The position numbers and the translations under genes were made by a program. From assembly GCF_001269655.1 (NCBI RefSeq), contig NZ_LHVE01000006.1, forward strand, positions 186,001-250,000: DNA of 64,000 bases, in the 5' to 3' direction. The DNA is from Pseudomonas thivervalensis. GTDB taxonomy: Bacteria > Pseudomonadota > Gammaproteobacteria > Pseudomonadales > Pseudomonadaceae. The notes under the pieces were generated by a model. It was not told where the DNA came from. It did not search any database and worked only from the letters and a program-made list of their open reading frames with translations. Positions 20,862 through 28,932 of this stretch are shown one piece after another; the stretch's first letter is position 1; each line of letters starts with the position of its first letter.

Positions 20862-22136
20862 TCAGAACCTCGGCTTGACGGTCTTCCAGTCCGGCCGGTA
20901 ACGCTGCATCTGCCGCACATCGTCGCGCTGGCGGATGCCGCAACTGAGGAACTGCTCATGCAGCTTGCCCAGTTGATCCCGGTCCAACTCCAAGCCAAGG
21001 CCTGGCGCCCGGGTGATCTTCACGCAGCCGTCGATAATCGGCAGCTTGCCGCCCTTGATCACTTCTTCATCCGGCTCCTGCCACGGATAATGGGTGTCGC
21101 AGGCGTAGTCCAGGTTGGGCACCGCGGCCGCCACGTGGGCCATGGCCATGAGGCTGATGCCCAGGTGCGAGTTCGAATGCATCGATACGCCCAGGCCAAA
21201 GGTGCTGCACATTTTCGCCAGTGTCTGGGTGTCCCGCAGGCCGCCCCAGTAATGGTGGTCGGCCAACACGATCTGCACGCTGTCCAGGGCCACGCTGCGG
21301 CGGAATTCATCGAAATCGGTGACCACCATATTGGTCGCCAGCGGCAACCCCGTGCGCTTGTGCAGTTCCGCCATGCCCTCGAGCCCAGGTGTCGGATCTT
21401 CGTAATACTGCAAGTCATCGCCCAACAACTCGGCCATGCGAATCGAGGTTTCCAGGGACCAGTTGCCATTGGGGTCGATGCGCAACGGGTAGCCGGGAAA
21501 CGCCTGTTTCAGCGCCTTGATGCAAGCGACTTCATGCTCCGGGTCGAGGGTGCCGGCCTTGAGCTTGATGCTCTTGAAGCCATAGTCCTGGATCATCCGC
21601 CGGGCCTGGGCGACGATCTGTTGTTCGTTGAGCGCTTCGCCCCAACTGTCGGCCGGGTACGGCGAATCGATGTGCTCGGCGTACTTGAAAAACAGGTAGG
21701 CACTGAACGGAATCTCATCGCGGATCGCACCGCCCAGCAGGTCCACCAGCGGCACGTTCAGGTAATGGGCCTGCAAGTCCAGGCAGGCCACTTCGAAGGC
21801 TGAATAGGCATTGCTCACCGCCTTGCTCGCATGGGAGCCCGGCGCCAGTTCGGCACCGGCGACGCTGGCCGGTTTCTGCGCGGCGACGGTCGCCTGGACG
21901 ATGGCCCGCAACTGGTTGAGGTTGAACGGGTCCAGGCCGATCAACTGGCTCTGTAACTGCTGCTGGATCGCCAGGGCCGGGGCATCGCCGTAGCTCTCCC
22001 CCAGGCCGATGTAACCGTTGTCGCTCTCGATCTCGATGATCGAGCGCAGCGCGAACGGCTCATGGATGCCGCTGGCGTTGAGCAAGGGTGGATCGCGAAA
22101 AGCGATGGGTGTGACGGTGACGCGTTTGATCTTCAT
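20862..22136 (-). CDS. Glucarate dehydratase family enolase-superfamily enzyme
   Basis: The 424-residue protein has the enolase-superfamily capping domain (about 1-140) and TIM barrel. Visible catalytic elements are KLKAG (Lys-x-Lys), RIDPNGNW (metal Asp plus Asn), NMVVTDFDEF and the general-base His in SMHSNSHLG. Family members dehydrate D-glucarate, L-idarate or related acid sugars to 5-keto-4-deoxyglucarate. Its stop-to-start relation with the MFS gene (four-base overlap at 22133) makes one operon. Whether the substrate is glucarate itself or a related aldarate cannot be told. Confidence 0.82.
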   Translation of the reverse strand: MKIKRVTVTPIAFRDPPLLNASGIHEPFALRSIIEIESDNGYIGLGESYGDAPALAIQQQLQSQLIGLDPFNLNQLRAIVQATVAAQKPASVAGAELAPGSHASKAVSNAYSAFEVACLDLQAHYLNVPLVDLLGGAIRDEIPFSAYLFFKYAEHIDSPYPADSWGEALNEQQIVAQARRMIQDYGFKSIKLKAGTLDPEHEVACIKALKQAFPGYPLRIDPNGNWSLETSIRMAELLGDDLQYYEDPTPGLEGMAELHKRTGLPLATNMVVTDFDEFRRSVALDSVQIVLADHHYWGGLRDTQTLAKMCSTFGLGVSMHSNSHLGISLMAMAHVAAAVPNLDYACDTHYPWQEPDEEVIKGGKLPIIDGCVKITRAPGLGLELDRDQLGKLHEQFLSCGIRQRDDVRQMQRYRPDWKTVKPRF

Positions 22137-23542
22137 ACAGCGGCTCCCGATGGGCCAGGGTTCAAGGCTTGGGGTTTTTCCCGTTGGTCGGCAACGGTTT
22201 CAGGTCGCCCGGAAAGCGAATTCGGCGCATCACGGCCCGGCTTGGTGCGAGCAAAGAAAATCACCACGGCGGCCACCAGGGAGGTGATCGCCAGCCCATA
22301 CAGCCCGCCCTCGATGGACCCGGTGGTCTGCTCGAGGAAACCGAAGGCCGTGGGCGCCACGAAACCGCCGAGGTTGCCGATGGAGTTGATCAGGGCGATG
22401 ACCGCCGCCGCGATGCGCGCATCCAGGTAGCCCTGGGGAATCGGCCAGAACAGCGCCGACGCTGCCTTGAAGCCGATGGCTGCAAAACAGATCGCCACGA
22501 AGGCAAAGATCGGCCCGCCGGTGGTGGACATGAACATGCCGAATGCGGCGATCACCAGCGTCACCGCGACCCAGGCCTGCTGGAATTTCCATTTGCCGGC
22601 CAGGGCGGCAAAACCGTACATCGCGACGATGGAAATGATCCACGGAATGGAGTTGAGCAGACCGACCTGGAAGTCCCCCAGATTGCCCATTTTCTTGATC
22701 ATGCTTGGCAGCCAGAACGTGGCGCCGTAGATGGTCAGGGCGATGGAAAAGTAGATGAAGCAAAACAGCGCGATCTGTCGGTCGGCCAGCAACTTGAACA
22801 TCGACGGCTTGATCACCTGTGCGGCTTCCCGCGCCCGCTGCTCTTCGGCGATGGCGGCGATCAAGACGGTTTTCTCTTCAGCCGTCAGCCATTTGGCCTG
22901 GCTTGGGTGCGATTGCAGCCAGAACCAGACAAACCCGCACAGCACGATGGAGGCGAAACCTTCAATCAGGAACATCCACTGCCAGCCATGCAGGCCCATC
23001 CCGCTGATGTGCAGCAAGGCGCCGGACACCGGGCCGGAAATCACCGAGGCGATGGCCGAGCCGCTGAGGAAGATCGCCATCGCCTTGCCGCGTTCGTTGG
23101 CGGGCAGCCATTGGGTGAAGTAGTAGATGATCCCGGGAAAGAACCCCGCCTCCGCCGCACCGAGGATGAAGCGCAGCACATAAAAACTGGTCTCGCCGCG
23201 CACAAACGCCATGGCCATGGCCGCCGCGCCCCAGGTGAACATGATGCGCGTCAGCCACGCCCGGGCGCCGTAGCGTTGCAACAGCATGTTGGACGGGACT
23301 TCGAACAGCGCGTAGCCGACGAAGAACAGCCCGGCACCGAGCCCGTAGGCCGCGGCGCCGATGCCCAGGTCGGTTTCCAGGTGGCTGCGCACGAAGCCGA
23401 TGTTGACCCGGTCGATGTAGTTGACGATGAACATCACCACCACCAACGGCAGTACATGACGTTTGACCTTGGCCGCCGCGAGCGCCAGGGTGCCGTCATG
23501 GGTGGAGTCCGTTACGTTATTCAAGGGGTGCCTCCCGATCAT
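22133..23542 (-). CDS. MFS transporter, anion:cation symporter family (aldarate/glucarate type)
   Basis: The 469-residue carrier has twelve spans in two halves. Signatures include NYIDRVNIGFV in span 1 and the EAGFFPGIIYYFTQWLP segment, both typical of the ACS family (GudP/GarP-like). It is the promoter-proximal gene of the pair with the dehydratase and is divergent from a LysR regulator, the usual layout for sugar-acid use. The ATG at 23542 sits 90 bases from the regulator start. Confidence 0.85.
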   Translation of the reverse strand: MIGRHPLNNVTDSTHDGTLALAAAKVKRHVLPLVVVMFIVNYIDRVNIGFVRSHLETDLGIGAAAYGLGAGLFFVGYALFEVPSNMLLQRYGARAWLTRIMFTWGAAAMAMAFVRGETSFYVLRFILGAAEAGFFPGIIYYFTQWLPANERGKAMAIFLSGSAIASVISGPVSGALLHISGMGLHGWQWMFLIEGFASIVLCGFVWFWLQSHPSQAKWLTAEEKTVLIAAIAEEQRAREAAQVIKPSMFKLLADRQIALFCFIYFSIALTIYGATFWLPSMIKKMGNLGDFQVGLLNSIPWIISIVAMYGFAALAGKWKFQQAWVAVTLVIAAFGMFMSTTGGPIFAFVAICFAAIGFKAASALFWPIPQGYLDARIAAAVIALINSIGNLGGFVAPTAFGFLEQTTGSIEGGLYGLAITSLVAAVVIFFARTKPGRDAPNSLSGRPETVADQREKPQALNPGPSGAAV

Positions 23543-23608
23543 TGTTTTTGTGAGGAACGGGGCGATGATGGACGCGGCGGATTGTTCCCGTCTAATCTAA
23601 CTTGGCAC

Positions 23609-23633
23609 TTGATTGATACCTGGATTGAATCAA
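23609..23633. promoter_or_regulatory. Possible LysR operator TTGATT-N13-AATCAA
   Basis: An interrupted palindrome lies in the 90-base divergent space and touches the A of the LysR ATG. This position would suit autorepression. Chance occurrence is possible. Confidence 0.35.
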
Positions 23634-24529
23634 TGTTTGAACTGGCCCAGTTGCGCTGCTTCACCACCGTGGCGACCGAACTCAACTTCCGGCGTGCCGC
23701 CGAACGCCTGAACATGACCCAGCCACCGCTGAGCCGGCAGATCCAATTGCTGGAGCACCACCTGGGCGTCGAACTGTTCACCCGCAGCACCCGTAGCGTG
23801 GCGCTCACTGCCGCTGGCCGGGCGTTTTTCATCGAAGCGCAGAACCTGTTGGAACAGGCGCAACAAGCCGCCGTGGCGGCCCGGCGTTTTGCCCAGGGCG
23901 ACATCGGCTCGGTGACCATCAGCTTCGTCGGCAGCGCGGTGTACGAGTTCTTGCCCAAGGTGATTGCCGAGGCCCGGTTGAAACAGCCCCAGGTCAAAAT
24001 CGTCCTGGCGGAGATGAACACCTACCAACAGCACGAAGCCCTGCGCGCCCGGCGCATCGACCTGGGCATCGTCCGCTCGCCGCTGCTGGAAACCGGCTAC
24101 GCCACCGAATGCCTGGTGCGCGAACCCTTCGTGCTGGCGGTACCTGCCGGTCATCCGTTGGCCAGCGCCGAAACCGTCAGCGTCCAGGACCTGGACGGCC
24201 AGCCATTCCTGATGTACTCCCACGCTGCCTACCCACCCTTCAATGAACTGCTCACCGGCATGCTGCGCTCGGCCCGGGTCGCGCCGCAATTCGTGCAGTG
24301 GCTGGGGTCATCGCTGACGATCCTGGCACTGGTCAACGCCGGCATGGGCCTGGCGCTGGTACCGCGTTGCGCCAGCAGCGTGGTGTTCAAGCAGGTGGTG
24401 TTTCGCGAGATCGACCTGGGCGAAGGGGTGCAAAGCGAATTGCACCTGGTGTGGCGCGAGGACAACGACAACCCGGCGTTCACCATGTTGCTGGAAGGGA
24501 TTCGGGGGGCGGTTCGGGAAGGGTTGTGA
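23633..24529 (+). CDS. LysR-family transcriptional regulator of the sugar-acid operon
   Basis: The 298-residue protein has an N-terminal winged helix-turn-helix (about 1-60, NFRRAAERLNMTQPPLSRQI) and a periplasmic-binding-like effector domain (about 90-290). It is divergent from the MFS/dehydratase operon, implying local control by the sugar acid or its product. The ATG at 23633 is chosen because LysR proteins begin this close to the helix-turn-helix; a much longer open frame upstream lies antisense to the MFS gene and is not coding. Confidence 0.85.
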   Translation: MFELAQLRCFTTVATELNFRRAAERLNMTQPPLSRQIQLLEHHLGVELFTRSTRSVALTAAGRAFFIEAQNLLEQAQQAAVAARRFAQGDIGSVTISFVGSAVYEFLPKVIAEARLKQPQVKIVLAEMNTYQQHEALRARRIDLGIVRSPLLETGYATECLVREPFVLAVPAGHPLASAETVSVQDLDGQPFLMYSHAAYPPFNELLTGMLRSARVAPQFVQWLGSSLTILALVNAGMGLALVPRCASSVVFKQVVFREIDLGEGVQSELHLVWREDNDNPAFTMLLEGIRGAVREGL

Positions 24530-24611
24530 AGGCGGAACAACAAGGCCCATGCGGCTGGCAGTGCCTGACGGAACCCAACATTCCACCGAGCTTCGTGGAC
24601 TTAGGTTGTGA

Positions 24612-24628
24612 GGGCGCTTGCGGCGCCC
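24612..24628. other. GC-rich hairpin between LysR and DUF6124 genes
   Basis: The stem GGGCGC / GCGCCC has a five-base loop in the space between two convergent genes. There is no T tract on either side, so any termination activity is uncertain. Confidence 0.35.
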
Positions 24629-24648
24629 CCCACAACACTACCTGGCGA

Positions 24649-25011
24649 CTACCCAGGCTTGTAGTTATCCAGTACTCGATTGACCGCTAGCTCACCCAAC
24701 ATGATGATCCGTTGCAGCACCAGCATCGTTTGGCGTCTTGGGCCGTCCGTCAAATCGGTGAGGTCGCTGACCATCACGCTGGCGGATGCCAAGGATTCGC
24801 ACGCCTCAACGAGTAACGTTTCGTCATCCACCGCTGCGTCGATGGTGAAGATCGTGCTGGGCTTGCGGGGCTGTATCTGCGTTTTCGTTGCCCCGGGGTT
24901 CAAGTAGTGCTTGAGCGCGCGGTCTGCCGCCTCTTTCAACTTTTCAGGGTCGAGAGAGTCGCCGTAGAGTACCGAATAGATATCCGGGGGGTTGGGAGTT
25001 ACTTTGAACAT
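24649..25011 (-). CDS. DUF6124 (DUF3077-type) family protein
   Basis: The 120-residue protein starts FKVTPNPPD. A flexible first third is followed by a helical region TLLVEACESLASASVMVSDL and QTMLVLQRIIMLGELAVNRVL. Such proteins are common in Pseudomonas, often in several copies, and have no known function. The ATG at 25011 lies ten bases after AGGA; a TTG at 25020 is less likely. The upstream 190 bases form a highly structured leader that can pair with this AGGA. Confidence 0.75.
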   Translation of the reverse strand: MFKVTPNPPDIYSVLYGDSLDPEKLKEAADRALKHYLNPGATKTQIQPRKPSTIFTIDAAVDDETLLVEACESLASASVMVSDLTDLTDGPRRQTMLVLQRIIMLGELAVNRVLDNYKPG

Positions 25012-25200
25012 AAATGACAATTCCTACATTGGAGCTGCAACCGTTCTCGACTAAAAGAAGGGTGGCGGCTGTACGCAGGTTAGTCGACCGGTAGGAATTG
25101 GTAAAACCCGGCGCGCCCGAGGACGCCCTGCGCACAACCACCATTTAGTGCAGGCATATAAATAACCTGACTGAACGGTGCTCAAGCACCTTACCAAACC
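25012..25200 (-). promoter_or_regulatory. Structured leader of the DUF6124 gene with a sequestered ribosome site
   Basis: Reading the minus strand, CAATTCCTAC (25100-25091) is exactly complementary to GTAGGAATTG (25027-25018), which contains the AGGA site. Nested inside, TCGACTAA (25087-25080) pairs with TTAGTCGA (25054-25047). Upstream, TTGGTAA (25197-25191) can pair with TTACCAA (25104-25098), and that arm shares three bases with the first stem, so the two folds compete. Between them lie hairpins GGTGC/GCACC (25190-25177) and CCTGC/GCAGG (25154-25127). This looks like a cis-acting switch or coupling leader; no known class is recognised. Confidence 0.5.
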
Positions 25201-25311
25201 TGATGGGCGACTAAACCCGACCACTGATGGGCAGTGGCAGGTAAACGATAGAGGCCAGGGGCAAAGCACACAAGCCGGCGGATTCTGACGCATGCGTAAG
25301 GAAGGACGCAA
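25051..25311 (-). CDS. Possible leader ORF preceding the DUF6124 gene
   Basis: An 86-codon ORF ends in GRLTCVQPPPFF, with its TAG inside the 3-prime arm of the inner leader stem and 39 bases before the DUF6124 ATG. The composition (Pro, Arg, Cys rich) does not look like a folded protein. I recall similar ARRVLPIPTG strings annotated as small hypothetical proteins near genes of this family, which could reflect either a conserved leader peptide or a conserved RNA misread as protein. Translation to its stop would open the stem that hides the downstream ribosome site. Confidence 0.35.
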   Translation of the reverse strand: MRPSLRMRQNPPACVLCPWPLSFTCHCPSVVGFSRPSGLVRCLSTVQSGYLYACTKWWLCAGRPRARRVLPIPTGRLTCVQPPPFF

Positions 25312-25609
25312 GGTCTCGTAGCCTTTGGGGCGTAATGTGGAATGTATTTAAACGTGTCGCGCTGGATATGTTTACGGAAATTAAACATGGCGACTTTTTT
25401 CGTTATTTCCCGGGGCTGTATTGGTGTAAATACAGTGTCTTATGGGACGCTTTGGCCTCATCGATATTAAACGAGGCCATTCCGTAGATAATACGTTGGC
25501 GGATACTTTGGGGAGTTTTCCTACAGCTGACCGGCTATAACTTGTTGCGTTATCAAATGGCACCTTGCCCGATATTGACCTGCGGTTCCTCATAGACCGA
25601 TTGGACTTT

Positions 25610-25723
25610 GATCGTTCCCACGCTCTGCGTGGGAATGCATCCCGTGACGCTCTGCGTCACCTTCCAGAAGCGGAACGCGGAGCGTCCCTGGCGACATTCC
25701 CACGCAGGAGCGTGGGAACGATC
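25610..25723. repeat. Long imperfect palindrome of the TTCCCACGC type (family D)
   Basis: The arms GATCGTTCCCACGCTCTGCG and the inverse CGTGGGAACGATC enclose internal copies (GTGACGCTCTGCGTCAC). It belongs to a different repeat family from the REPs and occurs once here. It lies in the roughly 1-kb space between DUF6124 and the next gene. The stretch 25312-25609 holds no gene I can support. Confidence 0.7.
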
Positions 25724-25770
25724 GATATGTATTTTCAGCCTTAAAAATCACATGGTTGCAATTTGTTCCA

Positions 25771-25928
25771 TGAGAGCTTGCTCCCGCTGGGCTGCAGGAG
25801 CTGACGAGTGCAACGAGGCTGCGATCTTTCCTCTGTCCATTGAGTCCAAAGCGAAAGATCAAGATCAAAAGATCGCAGCCTTCGGCAGCTCCTACCGCAG
25901 CCCAGCGCGAGCTTGCTTCCTCGCCACA
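25771..25928. repeat. Diverged nested REP element (families A and B)
   Basis: The outer arms GAGAGCTTGCTCCCGCTGGG and CCCAGCGCGAGCTTGC are degraded. The inner arms CAGGAGCTGACGAGTGC and GGCAGCTCCTACC match family B. Confidence 0.75.
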
Positions 25929-26028
25929 TTGTCAGCGCCCTATTCCAGTCCTCCTCGACAAGTTGTACGATGACCGACGAGCACCCATCGCTCGCGTTCC
26001 TGATACCTACAACAACAAGGAAATCCCC

Positions 26029-26463
26029 ATGAAAAAAGCGACATTGGTCATCAGCTTCTTGTGCCTGTTCAGCGGCTACGCAGCGGCCGCCGCTACATCG
26101 CCCGAGCAGGAGGTGGCCCAGGCGGTCGATCATTTGACCCAAGCCATGCTGCACAAAGACATCCCCCAGCTCCAGGCACTGGCTGCCGAGAACCTGACCT
26201 ATGGTCACTCCAGCGGCAACATCCAGGACAAGAAGGCCTTCATCGCCGACATCGAAACGGGCAAGAGCGCGTTCAAGACCCTGGAAATGCAGAACCAAAA
26301 AATCACCTTGTCGGGTGATGTGGCGCTGGTGCGCAATCACTTCTCGGCGCAGGCGCTCAAGGGTACTGAGGTGGTGCCGACGGAAATCGAGAACTTCCAG
26401 ATCTGGCAGAAGCAGAAGAATGGCAAGTGGCTGCTGATCGGGCGTCAGGCGTTTCGGTTCTAA
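26029..26463 (+). CDS. Secreted NTF2-like (SnoaL/DUF4440-type) protein
   Basis: The 144-residue protein has a signal peptide (KKATLVISFLCLFSGYAAAA) cut near residue 22. It then shows the NTF2-like pattern: helix EVAQAVDHLTQAMLHKD, LTYGHSSGNIQDKKAFI, and C-terminal strands FQIWQKQKNGKWLLIGRQ. It is likely periplasmic. Family members are often small enzymes or binding proteins, and no catalytic residues can be assigned. AAGGAAA precedes the ATG. No operon partner is visible. Confidence 0.75.
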   Translation: MKKATLVISFLCLFSGYAAAAATSPEQEVAQAVDHLTQAMLHKDIPQLQALAAENLTYGHSSGNIQDKKAFIADIETGKSAFKTLEMQNQKITLSGDVALVRNHFSAQALKGTEVVPTEIENFQIWQKQKNGKWLLIGRQAFRF

Positions 26464-26524
26464 TAAGGGGCTGGGCCGGGTACCTCTGCGGCAAGCGCAT
26501 TATTTGAGCTTTTGGTGATCCATT

Positions 26525-26615
26525 GTGGCGAGGGAGCTTGCTCCCGCTCGGTTGCGAAGCAGCCGCAGAAAAGGGGCCGCTCCGCAGCCCAGCGGGAGCA
26601 AGCTCCCTCGCCACA
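26525..26615. repeat. Paired REP element (family A)
   Basis: GTGGCGAGGGAGCTTGCTC and its inverse, 40 bases apart, lie between convergent genes (NTF2-like and LysR). Confidence 0.85.
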
Positions 26616-26645
26616 GGGATGTCTATTCAGACCTCGCACCTTGCG

Positions 26646-27569
26646 TCAGGCTCCGGCCCACTGCTTCCGGTACTGCAACAGAAAATCCACAAAAGCACGC
26701 ACCCGCTGCGGTACGTACCGGCCGTGAGGATAGAGCAAGGTGAACGGCCGCGAGCGCCCCGCGAACGGCGCAAGCACCTCCACCAGTTGCCCGTTGGCCA
26801 GTTCCTGTTCCACGATGAACTTGTAGGTCTGGAACAAACCGGCGCCATGCTTGGCCAGCGTCACGCCACCCAGCACATCGTCCGAACAGCAATACCCTCC
26901 CTTGCCGAACACCTCCTTCTCCTTGCCTTCGACAGTGAACAACCAGGAAATCCGTCGCCCGCTGCTGGGCAGTTCGAACTGGATGCACTCGTGGTCGTCC
27001 AGGTCTTCAAGCACCTGCGGCGTGCCGGCCTTGCGCAGATATTCCGGGGAGGCGACCACCACCAGTTTCGCGTCTTCCAGCAGCCGGGCGATCATTGACG
27101 AATCGGGCTGAGCCCGCACCCGGATGGCGAGGTCATACCCTTCGGCAACGAAATCGATGTTTCGATTGCTCAGGTGCAGGTCCACCGTCACTTGCGGGTA
27201 CAGCGCCCGAAAGGCCGGTAACAACGGCAAGATGCGGTGATGGCCATAGGTGGTGGGCAGGCTGATGCGCAGTTGCCCGGACGGCACCGATTGCGCGCCC
27301 ATCATTTCCTGTTGCGCCTCGACCAGTTGCGTCAGCGCCTGACGGCATTGCTCGAAATAGGTCTTGCCGGCTTCGGTCAGGCGGATGCTGCGGGTGGTGC
27401 GCACAAAAAGCCGCGAACCCAGGCGTTCTTCCAGGCGAAAGATCGAGCGGCTCACCGCCGCCGGGGTGACGCCCGCCAACTGCGCCGCAGCGGTGAAACT
27501 ACCAGCCTCCGCCGCCAGGCAGAACAGTTCTATGCTGCCCAACTGCAGGTCTTCGAAATGACGCTTCAT
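26646..27569 (-). CDS. LysR-family regulator of the tautomerase/SDR genes
   Basis: The 307-residue protein has the helix-turn-helix at about 10-70 (SFTAAAQLAGVTPAAVSRSI) and a CrgA-type effector domain. It is divergent from the tautomerase gene. The 128-base space between them contains a 53-base element that recurs, at the same distance, before the SDR gene. That makes this protein the likely regulator of both. Confidence 0.85.
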   Translation of the reverse strand: MKRHFEDLQLGSIELFCLAAEAGSFTAAAQLAGVTPAAVSRSIFRLEERLGSRLFVRTTRSIRLTEAGKTYFEQCRQALTQLVEAQQEMMGAQSVPSGQLRISLPTTYGHHRILPLLPAFRALYPQVTVDLHLSNRNIDFVAEGYDLAIRVRAQPDSSMIARLLEDAKLVVVASPEYLRKAGTPQVLEDLDDHECIQFELPSSGRRISWLFTVEGKEKEVFGKGGYCCSDDVLGGVTLAKHGAGLFQTYKFIVEQELANGQLVEVLAPFAGRSRPFTLLYPHGRYVPQRVRAFVDFLLQYRKQWAGA

Positions 27570-27584
27570 GATTCGTTACACCGC

Positions 27585-27637
27585 GTATCAACTGAAGTTT
27601 CCAAATGCCTGTTTATCAGTCCGTGGCGTATAAATAC
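27585..27637 (+). promoter_or_regulatory. Duplicated operator/promoter element, copy 1
   Basis: This 53-base element matches copy 2 at 28032-28084 in 38 positions without gaps. Conserved blocks are GTATCAACT-n-AAGT, TTTATCA and TGGCG-n-AT-n-AATAC. It ends 60 bases before the tautomerase ATG. An internal TTTAT-N13-ATAAA is palindromic. Confidence 0.65.
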
Positions 27638-27697
27638 AGTGGCCTTGCAACACGCGGGCGTTGTCCTGCGTCCATTTCCCATCAGCTGGAGTGCACC

Positions 27698-27904
27698 ATG
27701 CCTTTCGTCAATGTGCGAATCACCCGAGACGGCGTCACCCGTGAACAGAAAGCCCAGGTGATTTCTGAAATCACCGAAACCCTCCAGCGCGTGCTGGGCA
27801 AGGATCCGCATTTGACCCATATCGTGATCGAGGAAGTCGACACGGATAATTGGGGATATGCCGGGATGACGACGACGCAGTATCGAAGTCTTCCCAAGGA
27901 GTAA
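27698..27904 (+). CDS. 4-oxalocrotonate tautomerase family protein
   Basis: The 68-residue protein begins PFVNVRITRDG after Met removal, giving the catalytic Pro1. The family Arg residues in this N-terminal strand and the helix REQKAQVISEITETLQRVL are present. Such small tautomerases interconvert keto and enol acids as oligomers. The ATG at 27698 is required to expose Pro1; an upstream in-frame start would bury it. It is preceded by operator copy 1. Confidence 0.85.
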   Translation: MPFVNVRITRDGVTREQKAQVISEITETLQRVLGKDPHLTHIVIEEVDTDNWGYAGMTTTQYRSLPKE

Positions 27905-27967
27905 TCCTCCCCCCTTCCAAGCCCGGTTCGATTGACCGGGCTTTCTATATCTACCACCCCAATAACT

Positions 27968-27997
27968 CTGTGGGAGCGAGCAGGCTCGCTCCCACAG
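27968..27997. repeat. Solo REP palindrome (family C)
   Basis: A perfect inverted repeat, CTGTGGGAGCGAGC, two central bases, then the complement. It lies after the tautomerase gene and before operator copy 2. Confidence 0.85.
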
Positions 27998-28031
27998 TGG
28001 TTTGTGTTGATCCGATCATTAATTACATGAC

Positions 28032-28084
28032 GTATCAACTCAAGTGCCAGACGCCTTATTTATCAAACCCTGGCGCATCAATAC
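28032..28084 (+). promoter_or_regulatory. Duplicated operator/promoter element, copy 2
   Basis: It has the same blocks and spacing as copy 1 and ends 62 bases before the SDR ATG, against 60 for copy 1. The matched distance suggests each copy includes both a regulator site and the promoter. Confidence 0.65.
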
Positions 28085-28146
28085 CCTGAGCTCAACCAAC
28101 GCCACACAGGCGCACCGGTTCAACTCAACGTGATCAGGAGTCAATC

Positions 28147-28881
28147 ATGAACCTCAACAAAACCGTCATCATCACCGGCGCTTCCAGCGGGATCGGCCTG
28201 GGCTTGGTCAAGGCGTTCCTGGCTCGGGGCTATAACGTGGTGGGCAATGCCCGCTCACCGTCCGGCCTGGAGGCTGCCGCCGCCGAGCTCGGCCATCCGG
28301 CCGGTTTTATCGGCGTGGCCGGCGACATCGCTGACCCAGCCACTTCAACCGCCCTCATCGCCCAAGCCGTCGAGGCGTTCGGGGCTGTTGACGGGCTGGT
28401 GAACAACGCCGGTTTCTTCCTGCCAAAACCCTTCGTCGAATACAGCCCCCAGGACCTGGACGCGCTGCTGGACACCAACCTCAAGGGTCTGGTCTTCGCC
28501 AGCCAGGCCGCTGCCGCGCACATGATCGGTCGGCAGCAAGGCTTCATCATCAACATCTCGGCCGCCGTGGCGCTGCAACCGAACATCCAGGTGCCGGCGG
28601 CGCTACCAGTGTTGATCAAGGGCGGTGTCAACCAGATGACCCGCGCCCTGGCCCTGGAACTGTCACCCCACAACATCAAGGTCAACGCCGTCGCTCCCGG
28701 TATCATCGATACGCCGATGCACGACCCGGCACACCGCGACTTCCTCGACAACCTGGCCCCGGCCGGTCGCGTGGGCACCATCGAGGAAATTGCCGAAGCG
28801 GTGTTGTACCTGGCGGGCGCTGATTTCACGACCGGTGCGATACTGCCGGTGGACGGTGGGATGAGCACAGGCAAGTGGTAA
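28147..28881 (+). CDS. SDR-family NAD(P)-dependent oxidoreductase
   Basis: The 244-residue classical short-chain dehydrogenase has the cofactor motif TGASSGIG (about 11-18) and NNAG (about 85). A Ser sits in IINISAA, and the C-terminal substrate-loop region is VNAVAPGIIDTPMH. The expected Tyr-x-x-x-Lys is unusual: the stretch after the Ser reads LPVLIKGGVNQMT, so the Lys is present but the Tyr position is Pro/Val. Activity may differ from typical SDRs. It probably belongs to the LysR/tautomerase regulon. Confidence 0.8.
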   Translation: MNLNKTVIITGASSGIGLGLVKAFLARGYNVVGNARSPSGLEAAAAELGHPAGFIGVAGDIADPATSTALIAQAVEAFGAVDGLVNNAGFFLPKPFVEYSPQDLDALLDTNLKGLVFASQAAAAHMIGRQQGFIINISAAVALQPNIQVPAALPVLIKGGVNQMTRALALELSPHNIKVNAVAPGIIDTPMHDPAHRDFLDNLAPAGRVGTIEEIAEAVLYLAGADFTTGAILPVDGGMSTGKW

Positions 28882-28890
28882 AAAGAAAAA

Positions 28891-28913
28891 CCCCGGAGGC
28901 AGTACCTCCGGGG
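28891..28913. terminator. Bidirectional intrinsic terminator
   Basis: The stem CCCCGGAGG / CCTCCGGGG has a five-base loop between the convergent SDR and siderophore receptor genes. On the minus strand it is followed by TTTTTCTTTTT, a strong tract; on the plus strand only by CTTTC. Confidence 0.85.
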
Positions 28914-28932
28914 CTTTCATGACACATCGAAT

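Noticed and set aside
22169..23632. N-terminal extension of the LysR protein of about 490 residues
   Set aside because: The extension is antisense to the MFS carrier, and LysR proteins begin at the helix-turn-helix, which matches the ATG at 23633.
25191..25388. Alternative small ORF (65 codons) upstream of DUF6124
   Set aside because: It overlaps the other leader frame, stops before the pairing region and lacks a clear ribosome site; less consistent with coupling than the ORF ending at 25051.
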